DNA of 29,769 nt from a virus. This document shows, piece after piece, positions 14,734 to 25,000 of the stretch (position 1 is the stretch's first letter; each line of letters begins with the position of its first letter). The position numbers were made by a program, and so were the translations under genes. The notes under the pieces were generated by a model that was not told the origin of the DNA, did no database searches, and was given only the letters and a program-made list of their open reading frames with translations. The DNA lies in the IMG/VR virus record IMGVR_UViG_3300020578_000313, positions 1 through 29,769 of that record. One strand, 5' to 3'.

Positions 14734-17484
14734 ATGCCTACGCAAGATATTGGTGCAATCTATACTCCTTCCATTTTTGGTAGAACGTCATTTCCCTTAC
14801 AGCATAAAGGAGATCCAATTTTCTTTAAGAAATTTGATGCAGCAAATTCAGCGATAGTCAGTTTACCAAATGATACCATTTATATTCAAAATCATTTTTT
14901 CAAAACTGGAGAACCACTAAAGTATACATTTGCAACTGGTTCTGCTATTGGCATTGATAGTTCTAGTCCAGGAGCAGGGTCTACCTTAACATCACTTCCT
15001 GGAATTGTATATCCAGTAGTGGTGGATAAAGATAGATTTAGAGTTTCTCTTGCTTCTTCATTGGCATTGAACAATCAATATGCAGATTTAATTTCTTTAG
15101 GAATTGGCACTCAGCATTCTTTTGAAGCATTTAAGCAAAATACCAAGTGTTTAATTAGTATAGACAATATTATTCAGTCTCCAATTTCTGTAGCAGCAAC
15201 TGTTGGTATTGTAACTTATTCTAATATTGGAATCACTGTAGATAAAATTAAAAACATTAGAATTGGCACAAATATTAGAATTGGAATTGCAACTGTTGCT
15301 CAAGAAATAGTCAAAGTTTCTGCAATTAATTATGCAACTAAGCAACTTTCAATATCTAGAGGAATTGAAATTTTAGGAACTCCTCAAATTAATTTTACAG
15401 ATGAAAATGTTTTATCTTCATATGCAGAAATTCTTTCTGGAAATTATAACATAGTAAAGGATAAAATCTTTTTCACTGCTGCTCCTTTAGAGGGAACTAG
15501 CACCAACTTCTTTATTCCATTAAGTGATATTGATTTTGGATTTCACAGTTTTTCTATATTGACCAATGATTTAAAAACTGGATCAGAAATATTTTTCTTC
15601 TCAAATAACCCCCCACAAGAATTAGAAAATGGGAAAAAATATTATATTATTAGAAATGGTAACAATAATTTTAGTTTGGCTGCAACTTTTGTAGATTCTC
15701 TAAATGGAGTAAAAATTCAATTTACTAATCAAAGTGGAAATCTTTTTCCTGTAGATGGATTTCAATTATTTGCAGTATCCTCTAGAGATAACAGTAACTT
15801 TGAGGGAAGAGTATTCTTAAAGTCAAATTATGATGGAAATTATGTATTTGATGATCTTTCAGAACAGTTTACAGGTATTACCAGTTCATTTGAATTAAAA
15901 GTTTCTGGTATAAGCACTGTAGGGATTAAATCTGATAATGGTATAGTATTAATTAATAATGTCTTCCAATATCCAGAATTTGATGAAGCATTTGTATACG
16001 AAGAAGGTGTAGGAATTACAAGTATTACATTCTTAGGATCTGCAGCATCTAAACCTTATGATGTGAATGTAAAAGGTCTTCCAAGAGGTGGAATTATCAT
16101 TTCCTATGGATCTACTGGTGGATTTAATTATCAACCCCTTGTTGCTGCTGCAGGAACAGCTATAGTGTCTGCTGGTGGAACTATTGAGTCAGTTTTAATT
16201 AACACTCCAGGTTCTGGGTATAGATCTGGAATTACAACTTATTATGTAACATTTGATGATGGTGAAGGAAATGGATCTGGGGCTTTAGGAGAAGCACAAG
16301 TTAATAATGGGCAAGTTGTTTCAGTAGGGATAATTACTGGAGGTAGTGGATATTTAGTAGGACTTTCTACATACACTGCCAGATTTGATTCTCCTATCCC
16401 ATATGAAAATGTACCTTTATCTGGATCTGCAGCAGGAATAGGAGCTTCTGTTTCATTTGAAATTACTCCACAAGGAAGCATTGAAAAACTCATATTCTCA
16501 AATCGTGGATATAATTATAGAACTGAAGAAATTTTAACTCCTGTTGGGATTTTAACTTCTGCATCTCATAATCCTGCTACTGACCAATTAAAAATTAATC
16601 TTCAAGAAGTTGCTAAAGATGATTTTTCTGCTTGGAATATTGGCATATTGCAAAAATTAGATGATCTAACCAATAAAGTTAATGGTAGAAGAAAAGTATT
16701 TACTTTAACTGAAACTATTAATAATAAGTCCAGAAGAGTAAGTTTAGAATCTGAAGTAGGATCAGAAATAGAACTTGCTTACAATTTATTAGTTTTTGTC
16801 AATGATGTCCTCCAAACTCCAAATAAATCATACACATTCACTGGTGGATCCCAAATTACATTTAGTGAAGCAATCCCTACAGGAAGCACTCTGAAAGTTT
16901 ATTTTTACAAAGGTGCATCTACAGATGCTCAATTCTTTACCAGTAGACTACAGATTAAAGAAGGTGATAAATTGCAACTTGCACAGCATATTTTTGGAGT
17001 TCCACCAGTTGGCCAAAAACCAAGAACTGTTGTTAGAATTTTAAGTTCAGATACATTAAGAACAGAAGTATATGATGATGTTGGAATTTCTGCATCTTCA
17101 GACCAACTAAGGTCAATTGCATGGACTCCTCAAAATAGAGATCTAATTATCAATGGAGAATTTGTAAGTAAAGCAAGAGAGCAACAAGAATCTGGAATTA
17201 CATCATTTACTAAACTAACAGACAATATTATTGTTGGAATAAACACAGTAGGAATATCTACTGCTGATGGAGTCTTTATTGGTATTAACACTGATGTTAT
17301 TGGGATTAACACTATTTCTGGAATAGGATCTTTAGTTCAAATTAAAGACTATGTAGAAGGTCCATATCTTGGTGTTGGTGTTACTGTTGTTTCTATTGGA
17401 TCAAGTTTTGTAGGTCTTTCTACAACCTCATCATCTCCAAGTGGAACTAACTTAACTTCAATTTCTTTCTATAGAGTCAACTAA
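14734..17484 (+). CDS. virion structural protein, beta-repeat rich, 916 aa
   Basis: Probably a baseplate-peripheral or fibre protein, judged by its place between the gp7-position gene and gp8 and by modules shared with both. It opens MPTQDIGAIYTPSIFGRTSF. Residues about 50-115 hold a TGEPLKY...YPVVVDKDRFRVS module, with a diverged copy near 285-325 (TGSEIFFF...KKYYIIRNGNNNFSL). Residues about 490-550 hold NTPGSGYRSG and ITGGSGYLVG repeats. The C-terminal part has a region VFVNDVLQTPNKSYTFTGGS (near 687-706), which looks like a repeated beta-sandwich of phage tail proteins, and ends in a Gly/Ile/Ser-rich beta region. I see no catalytic motifs. I cannot match it to a specific T4 protein. Confidence 0.85.
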   Translation: MPTQDIGAIYTPSIFGRTSFPLQHKGDPIFFKKFDAANSAIVSLPNDTIYIQNHFFKTGEPLKYTFATGSAIGIDSSSPGAGSTLTSLPGIVYPVVVDKDRFRVSLASSLALNNQYADLISLGIGTQHSFEAFKQNTKCLISIDNIIQSPISVAATVGIVTYSNIGITVDKIKNIRIGTNIRIGIATVAQEIVKVSAINYATKQLSISRGIEILGTPQINFTDENVLSSYAEILSGNYNIVKDKIFFTAAPLEGTSTNFFIPLSDIDFGFHSFSILTNDLKTGSEIFFFSNNPPQELENGKKYYIIRNGNNNFSLAATFVDSLNGVKIQFTNQSGNLFPVDGFQLFAVSSRDNSNFEGRVFLKSNYDGNYVFDDLSEQFTGITSSFELKVSGISTVGIKSDNGIVLINNVFQYPEFDEAFVYEEGVGITSITFLGSAASKPYDVNVKGLPRGGIIISYGSTGGFNYQPLVAAAGTAIVSAGGTIESVLINTPGSGYRSGITTYYVTFDDGEGNGSGALGEAQVNNGQVVSVGIITGGSGYLVGLSTYTARFDSPIPYENVPLSGSAAGIGASVSFEITPQGSIEKLIFSNRGYNYRTEEILTPVGILTSASHNPATDQLKINLQEVAKDDFSAWNIGILQKLDDLTNKVNGRRKVFTLTETINNKSRRVSLESEVGSEIELAYNLLVFVNDVLQTPNKSYTFTGGSQITFSEAIPTGSTLKVYFYKGASTDAQFFTSRLQIKEGDKLQLAQHIFGVPPVGQKPRTVVRILSSDTLRTEVYDDVGISASSDQLRSIAWTPQNRDLIINGEFVSKAREQQESGITSFTKLTDNIIVGINTVGISTADGVFIGINTDVIGINTISGIGSLVQIKDYVEGPYLGVGVTVVSIGSSFVGLSTTSSSPSGTNLTSISFYRVN

Positions 17485-17490
17485 TAAATA
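17484..17490 (+). promoter_or_regulatory. late promoter motif ATAAATA before gp8
   Basis: ATAAATA overlaps the end of the previous gene's stop codon and lies 22 bases before the gp8 ATG, a normal distance for a T4-like late promoter. Confidence 0.6.
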
Positions 17491-17500
17491 AACATAAAGA

Positions 17501-17510
17501 TACACGTGTA
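17501..17510. repeat. 10-bp perfect palindrome before gp8
   Basis: TACACGTGTA is a perfect palindrome, only two bases before the gp8 start codon and just downstream of the late promoter motif. It occupies the position of the ribosome-binding site, and no Shine-Dalgarno sequence is visible there. Confidence 0.6.
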
Positions 17511-17512
17511 AA

Positions 17513-19051
17513 ATGTCAGCGATAGTTACTGATAAACTAAGAATTGTTAATTGCTCTAACTTCATTAGTGATGTTGCTACAGGAAGATATTATATTTTCT
17601 TAGGTTTACCAAACGCCACTTATTTTGATAACTCTTGGGATTCCAATCCACCAGATCCTGTTGATAATACACTGTATATAAACTCATATAGAGACACCAT
17701 TCTTGGTGTTAAAAAGGTAAATTCTTCAGATGTTGTAAGAGTAGTTAGAAAAATACAATGGAAGAGTGGAAAAAAATATGACATGTACAGGCATGATTAT
17801 AGTGTATACAACACTGCTCCAGTAACTTCTGCCACTAGATTATATGATGCAAACTACTACGTTGTAAATAAAGATTATAGGGTTTACATTTGTATTAACA
17901 ATGGATCTGCTCCATCAAATGATAATGCTGGTATTATTTCAACACAAGAACCTTTACATACAGATCTAGCACCAAGAAAAGAAAGTGATGGATATGTATG
18001 GAAATATCTTTATACTTTAACTCCAGCAGATGTATTAAAATTTGATTCTACTGAATATGTAAGTGTTCCTAATGATTGGACAACTACAACAAATGAAGAA
18101 ATTGCAAGAGTTAGAGATAATGCTGTAGATGGAAAAATTGAAACTATCTTAATTGAACAACAGCAAATTTATAACTTTTTTGGAACTTTAACTAATGTTC
18201 CCATCAGGGGAGATGGAACTGGAGGATTGGCTTCAATTACATTTGATGAGGAATCAAAACCAGTTTTAGTAGAAGTTACTAATGGTGGGGCAGGATATAC
18301 CTTTGCAACATTAGACTTAGATTCAGTTTTACCTTCTTTGACTGGGAACAAAGCAATCTTTAATGTTATTATTCCCCCTCCAGGAGGTCATGGTGGAAAT
18401 GTGTATGATGAACTGGGAGCAAACAGAGTATTGGTCTATGGAAGAATTGAAAATGATCCAACCAACCCAGACTTTGTAGTAGGAAATCAATTTTCCAGAG
18501 TAGGAATTATTAAAAATATTAAAAACTTTGGATCATCTACATTTTTTACTGGATCAAGTGGATCTGGAGTTTATGCTGCTAGAATTACAACTGATTCTAT
18601 TGCAGAATCATTAGATTCTGCAATGGTACAAACTACAAGTGGTGCTAAAGGAACTTTAGTCAGTTTTGACTCAACTACACAAGTTGCTAGATACATTCAA
18701 CCAAGAACAAACTTAATTGATACTTATGCTATTGGTACTAAAATTGTAATTGATTACAATTATGTTGACACATCTACAGGAATTCAAACTGCTACAGGAT
18801 ATCAATTATCAGAATTTTCTCCTACTAGCTTTACTGTAGGAAGCAGTAATTATGATATAGATACTGGATTCAATGGTGATACTGTAACTGTTGGTTCTGT
18901 GACTTATTACTTAGGTCAAGGATTTAATGGGGGACTGGCATCGCCAGATATAAATATAAAGAGTGGTGAAATCGTCTACGTAGATAACAGATCTTCTGTA
19001 ACTAGAGCATCACAGCAAAGAGAAGACATTAAAATCATTTTAGAATTCTAA
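17513..19051 (+). CDS. 8: baseplate wedge subunit gp8
   Basis: gp8 is a dimeric subunit of the baseplate wedge, bound to gp7 and gp6 in T4. Matches to T4 gp8 are visible: an N-terminal AIVTDKLRI segment, DGYVWKYLYTLTPADVLKF (159-177, like DGYVWEYLF in T4), EYVSVPNDW (181-189), and a C-terminal VYVDNRSSVTRASQQREDI (488-506, like YMENRPP in T4) ending in IILEF. At 512 residues it is longer than T4 gp8 (334). The extra length lies in residues about 225-480, which include a VTNGGAGYTF repeat (256-264) and the PPPGGHGGNVYDELGANRV segment (288-306). It is probably led by the late motif just upstream, and is followed after four bases by the DUF4815-type gene. Confidence 0.92.
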   Translation: MSAIVTDKLRIVNCSNFISDVATGRYYIFLGLPNATYFDNSWDSNPPDPVDNTLYINSYRDTILGVKKVNSSDVVRVVRKIQWKSGKKYDMYRHDYSVYNTAPVTSATRLYDANYYVVNKDYRVYICINNGSAPSNDNAGIISTQEPLHTDLAPRKESDGYVWKYLYTLTPADVLKFDSTEYVSVPNDWTTTTNEEIARVRDNAVDGKIETILIEQQQIYNFFGTLTNVPIRGDGTGGLASITFDEESKPVLVEVTNGGAGYTFATLDLDSVLPSLTGNKAIFNVIIPPPGGHGGNVYDELGANRVLVYGRIENDPTNPDFVVGNQFSRVGIIKNIKNFGSSTFFTGSSGSGVYAARITTDSIAESLDSAMVQTTSGAKGTLVSFDSTTQVARYIQPRTNLIDTYAIGTKIVIDYNYVDTSTGIQTATGYQLSEFSPTSFTVGSSNYDIDTGFNGDTVTVGSVTYYLGQGFNGGLASPDINIKSGEIVYVDNRSSVTRASQQREDIKIILEF

Positions 19052-19055
19052 GAAA

Positions 19056-22000
19056 ATGCCCCAAAGTACAGATTTAAATAAGTCTCCTTATTATGATGAT
19101 TTTAATGAGGATAAGAACTACTATAAGGTTTTATTCAAACCAGGAATTACTGTACAAACAAGAGAATTAACAAATTTACAATCTATTCTTCAAAATCAGA
19201 TTGAAAAGTTTGGGTCTAAATTCTTTACTGAGGGTTCTATCGTAATTCCTGGGGGATTTGCTTTTGATGACACCTTCAATGCTGTAGAAATTGAAGATAC
19301 TTATAAGGGCATTTCTTTAGAATCTTACTATGAAAATTTAATTGGCAAAATTTTAGTTGGTAAAATTTCTGGGGTAACTGCTAAGGTAGTAAAAGTAGCA
19401 GCAAAAGATGAAACTGGAGTTGCTACAACATTATTTGTAAAATATCAAAGTCCATCTCCAACAGACTTTGCATCTGAAGTTTTTGTGAATGGGGAGGAAT
19501 TAATTACAAATTCAGATGTTGCTGTTGGCAACTCATTTATTTTTTCAGGTGGTGAGGTAGCAAAAATTGCGTCTCCACTTGGTAAAAGTGCAACTTCAGT
19601 AGGATCTGCTGCTAAAATAGATGATGGTGTATATTTTATCAGAGGATACTTTGTAAATGTTTTAGCAGAAACAATTATTTTAGAACCATATTCAAATACT
19701 CCATCTAAAAGAGTTGGACTATTAATTACAGAAGAAATAATTGATTCTAATTTAGATTCAAGTTTAAATGATAATGCACAAGGATTTTCAAACTTTGCAG
19801 CTCCTGGTGCAGACAGATTAAAAATTACTGCTACATTAACTAGTAAAGAACTAGATGATTTTTATGATGATGACTTTGTGGAACTGTTTAGGGTAGAAAA
19901 TGGTGTCCTAAGAAAAATAAGATCTCAATCAGATAGTGCTTTTATTGAAGATATCCTTGCAAGAAGAACTTTTGATGAATCTGGTAATTATTATGTACAA
20001 CCTTATACTGCAGATGCATTAAATTCACTTAATAACAGACTTGGAAATGATGGATTATACTATGATGGACAATTAACATCTTCTGGAAGTGTTCCATCTG
20101 ATGATTTAGGTGTTATTAGAATTTCCCCAGGTAAATCATATGTAAAAGGATATGAAATTTCTTCAACAGAGACAGTAGTAGATTTTCCAAAACCAAGAAC
20201 TACAAAATCTATTCAATCTTCATCAAGCAATTTTTATGCTGGTAATGTATTAAAGATCAATAATGTTACCAATATGCCAAACATTGGCATTACAACTAAT
20301 GCTTTAATTGAACTGTCTAACCTTAGATTATCCAATAAAGTTTCTGTAGGTGGAACTATTGGATATGCAAGAATCTATGATTTTGAATCAAATAACACAT
20401 CATATTCAAATGAGTCAAGTCAGTTCAACTTGTATCTATTTGATGTTCAAACTTATACAAACATAGTAGCAACTGCATCCACTACTGCTATGGCAGTAGG
20501 ATCATATGTTCAAGGTAAAGGTAGTGGTGCTGCTGGATATGCTAAAACTTTTACAGGTGCTGAAGTTTCTTTATATCAAGTTTCTGGAAAGTTTATCACT
20601 AATGAAAAACTTATCATTGATGGCACTGAATCTAATGTTTCAGTTGGAACTGTAACTGATTATTCAGTTAATGATATTAAATCAATCATAACCACTACAC
20701 CTACAGGTGCTACAGGTTTTACTGCAGACTCTGTTCTGTCAAAAACAGATAATTTAGTTGGACCATTCAATGTAGAAGTATACTCTGCAACTGGAATTGC
20801 TACTATAACTAGAGCAGATGGTGCAACATTTGCTAATACTTTTAAAGTGGGCGATATTGTAAAGTATGAAAGGTCTGGGATTACCTCTTCAGTTTATGCA
20901 AGAGTAACTAGCATCAATAATTTAAAGACAAAAGTAACTATAACTGGTGTGTACACTGTTCCTAATGTATGTACTGGGGATCTTGGATCTGGAACTCTTT
21001 CAATTCAAAATATTGCTAAAGCATCAGCAGAAATTTTAAGATTAGATGATTCTTCTTTATATTCTTCATTAGCAAATGCTAATATTGCAAATGTTGATCT
21101 TTTAAATTCTAATATCTATGTTAGAAAGCAATACTTTGGACTTACTAAAACAAGCAATGCAATAACTCTTCCTGATTTGGGTGGAACTGATTATGTGTAT
21201 GCACCATTTGATGAAGAAAGATATATTGTAGTTAACAATGATGGTAGCATTGAGTCACTGTCTGATTCTAATTTAGTTCTAAATGCAGGAAGTAAAACTG
21301 GAACTTTGAGTGGATTAAGTGGAACTGCAGGTCCATGTAAACTTATAACTACTCAAATTAAGTCAAATGTTTCTCCGAAATACAAAAAGAGAAAGAGAGT
21401 TCAATCAATTGAAATTAATAAGACAAAATATTCTCCAGTAAGAAATGCTGGATTAACTAACTCTAGAGTTTATGGAATTAGAGTAGAAGACAAAGAAATC
21501 AGTTTAAATGTTCCTGATATCTTAGAAGTTCATGGAATTTTTGAGTCTGCATCAACTGGAACTCCAGCACCACCTTGGATTGCAATTACAGGTCTCAATA
21601 GTCCAAATAACAACACCAATGATTTAATTCTTGGTGAACTTGTTATTGGGCAGCAATCTGGGTCAGTGGCAGTTTATGCTCAACAAAAAGCAGGATCACA
21701 ACTGTATATCATTTATAAATCAGATCAAAGATTTAGATCTGGTGAAAAGGTATTATTTAAAGAGACTGGATATGAAGCTACAATATCAAGTGTAGATCCT
21801 GGGGATGCTAATGTATTAAGTGACTATATTGTAGACAATGGGCAAAGAAAACATTTCTATGACTTTGGAAGAGTCAAGAGAAAAGATCTTGCTAAAGAAC
21901 CTGCTGGTAGATTAAAAATTTACTTTGATTATTTTGATTATGAAAGTACAGACTCTGGTGATGTAGTTACTGTTAACAGTTACCCAGGAACAATTAATAA

Positions 22001-25000
22001 AGAAAATCTAGCAATATATGAAGGTGTTAGAAACACTGATACTATTGACTTAAGACCTAGAATTGTACCATATGATTCAGGTCCTTTACTAAGTCCATTT
22101 GAATTTGGGGCAAGAAGTTTTAATACTTCTCACTTGAATGCATCTCAAGTCATGGTTTCCAATGAAAGTTTTATATTTGACTATGATTTTTATCTTCCAA
22201 GAGTAGATAGGCTTACATTATCAAAAGAAGGTATTTTTGATCTAGTTTTAGGGGAACCTGCAGAACTACCAGTTGCTCCAGAAATTTCAACTGAAGTATT
22301 AGAAGTTGCTACAATTGTCAGCATCCCTTATGTCTATGACATAAAAAGAGATGTAACTATTGTCCTTGCAGACCATAGAAGATATACTATGTCTGATTTG
22401 AGAGACTTAGATTCTAGAATTGCTAGTTTAGAATACTATACTTCTCTTTCTTTACTTGAAGTTTCTACTCAAAATCTTCTCATTGAGGATGAATATGGAT
22501 TTAATAGATTTAAATCTGGATTTTTTGTAGATAACTTTGGCAGCTACAATACATCAGATATTGAAAATCTATCATATCAAGCTTCTATTGAAGACAATAC
22601 TTTATCTGCTCTTTCTACTCAAGATAGAATAGATCTTTCCTTATTTAATTTTGATAATCAAGTTTCTATTGAAGAAACCAACCTAACCAATACAAATTCA
22701 AATGGGTTAAAGAGAACTGGCAGACACTTATCTCTTAATTATACAGAAGTAACAGAAGTAGATCAACCTTTTGCAAGTAGAATAGTTAATGTAAACCCAT
22801 TTAATATTGTGACTTGGACAGGTGCACTTTCACTTTCTCCAAATGCAGATACTTGGACAGTATCTTCAGACTTGGGAACAAGAATGGTAGCAAACTGGCA
22901 CAGAAGAGGAACTTCAGAAATTGTCACTGAAGTTGCTTCTATTCCTTATATTAGATCAAGAAATATTCAATTCACTGGAACCAGATTAAAACCAAAAACA
23001 AGATTCAATTTATCTTTTGCTTCTGTAGATCTTTCCTCATCAAATGCTGGAAAGACTTATGCATTCCCCAAACTTCTTGAAATTAATTCTGTTGTTGGAG
23101 TATTTAGAGTTGGAGAAACCGTTATAGGTTCTACAACTTCTGGAGATGTTATTAGATTTAGAATTTGCACTCCAAATCATAAGTCTGGAGACCACATATC
23201 TCCATCTGCCACCTTTAAAATTAATCCATATTCCCCATCAGTAGGGATTTCAACTTTATATGGTCCACAATCAACATTCTTAAACATTGATACTTCTTCT
23301 TTACAAGTATCTAATGTATCTGCATTCAGTGGAAATGCTGTTGTAGGGATGAGTCTATATGGATTGGAAAGTGGAGCTTCAGCAAAAGTAGCAGATAATA
23401 GACTCATCACAGATGACAATGGTACTGTTATTGGTAGCATTTTTATTCCAGATCCACAGGGAACTAATCCAAAATTTGGAACAGGTTCATCTTTAGTAAA
23501 ACTGTCCACTACTCAACCTGCACTTGGTGTTCCAGGAGAAACTGTAAGTTTTGCAGAAGCAACTTTTACATCTGCAGGAACTAATGTAAGAACTGGAAGA
23601 ATTGTTTACTATGATCCTCTTGCACAGACTTTCAATGTGGAAGAAGAAAATGGAATTGTTCCATCATCAGTAGATGTTTTCTTTGCTTCTAAATCTGATT
23701 CTATTCCAGTTACCTTACAAATTAGAGAAGTATCTTATGGAATTCCTGGTGGTCCAGACAAAATTGTTGGTGGTTTAGAAAAATCACTACTACCTGCAGA
23801 TGTTAAGATAAGCACTGATGGGACAGTTCCCACTACATTTACATTTGATTCTCTAACAAGATTAGAAGGTGGAAGAGAATATGCTGTAGTTCTTCTCTCT
23901 GATTCAGATGAATATAATGTCTGGATCGCTAGAATGGGAGAAGTTGAAATTACTACTAGAAATTCTCCAGAAGTTGAAAAGGTTATTATCAATAGTCAAC
24001 CCTCTATGGGAAGTCTATTCAAATCACAAAATGGTACAACTTGGACACCAAGCCAAGAAGAAGATTTGAAATTTAAACTTAAGAAGTGCAAATTCAGTTC
24101 TTCTGCTGGAACTGCAAGATTCTATAATGCCAAAGTAGAAGTTGATACTTTAGAAAACCTGTTACCAGAGAATCCAATTTTCTCAATTTCCACATCAGCA
24201 TCTTCACTGAATGATGGAAGGCACATGTTAGTATTCCATCCAAACCATGGAATGCATTCAATCAATAATCAAGTACAAATTAAAAATGTTCAATCAGATT
24301 TAGTTCCAACTAAACTTTCAGTTTCTTATGGTAGCACTGAGTCTGGTCCAATTACAATTGCCAGCACAACTAACTTTGGAACATTTGATGGACAACAAGT
24401 AAGTCCATCAAACCCAGGATATATTAAAATTGATAATGAAATTATCAGATATGAAGGTGTAGGTGCTGGTCAACTTCTAACTATCACTAGAGGATCTTTA
24501 GATACAGTTACTGCTCCTCATGACATTAACGCATTTGTTTATAAGTATGAATTCAGTGGGGTATCTCTTGCAAAGATCAACACAACTCATGATGTTGTAG
24601 ATTCACCAAAACCAACTATTGATAACTATTATATTCAAGTTGCTGCTGGTGCATCATTTACTGAATCTAAATTTGGAGGTGGATCTAGAGTTTATGCCTC
24701 AAGAAACAAACAGTTTAATAGAGTTCAACTAAATCCATTTTTTGTAGAAAACTTTAATAAGACTTCAACTGTTGGAAAAATTAGAACAGTCTCATCAACA
24801 AGTGTAGATGGATCTGAAACTTCTTTTGTAGACAAAGGATTTGAAGATATTGATATTAATGCAGTAAACTTCTTAGACACTCCAAGAATGGTTTGTTCTA
24901 GAGTAAATGAAATTCAATTCCTAAACAATACTCAATTTACTGGAAGTAAGTCATTTACTTTAGAGTTAAATCTATCTACAGGAGATGAAAACCTTTCTCC

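Noticed and set aside
6586-23992. Minus-strand open frames inside the giant structural genes
   Set aside because: They are shadows of long plus-strand genes; none has a ribosome-binding site or recognisable motif.
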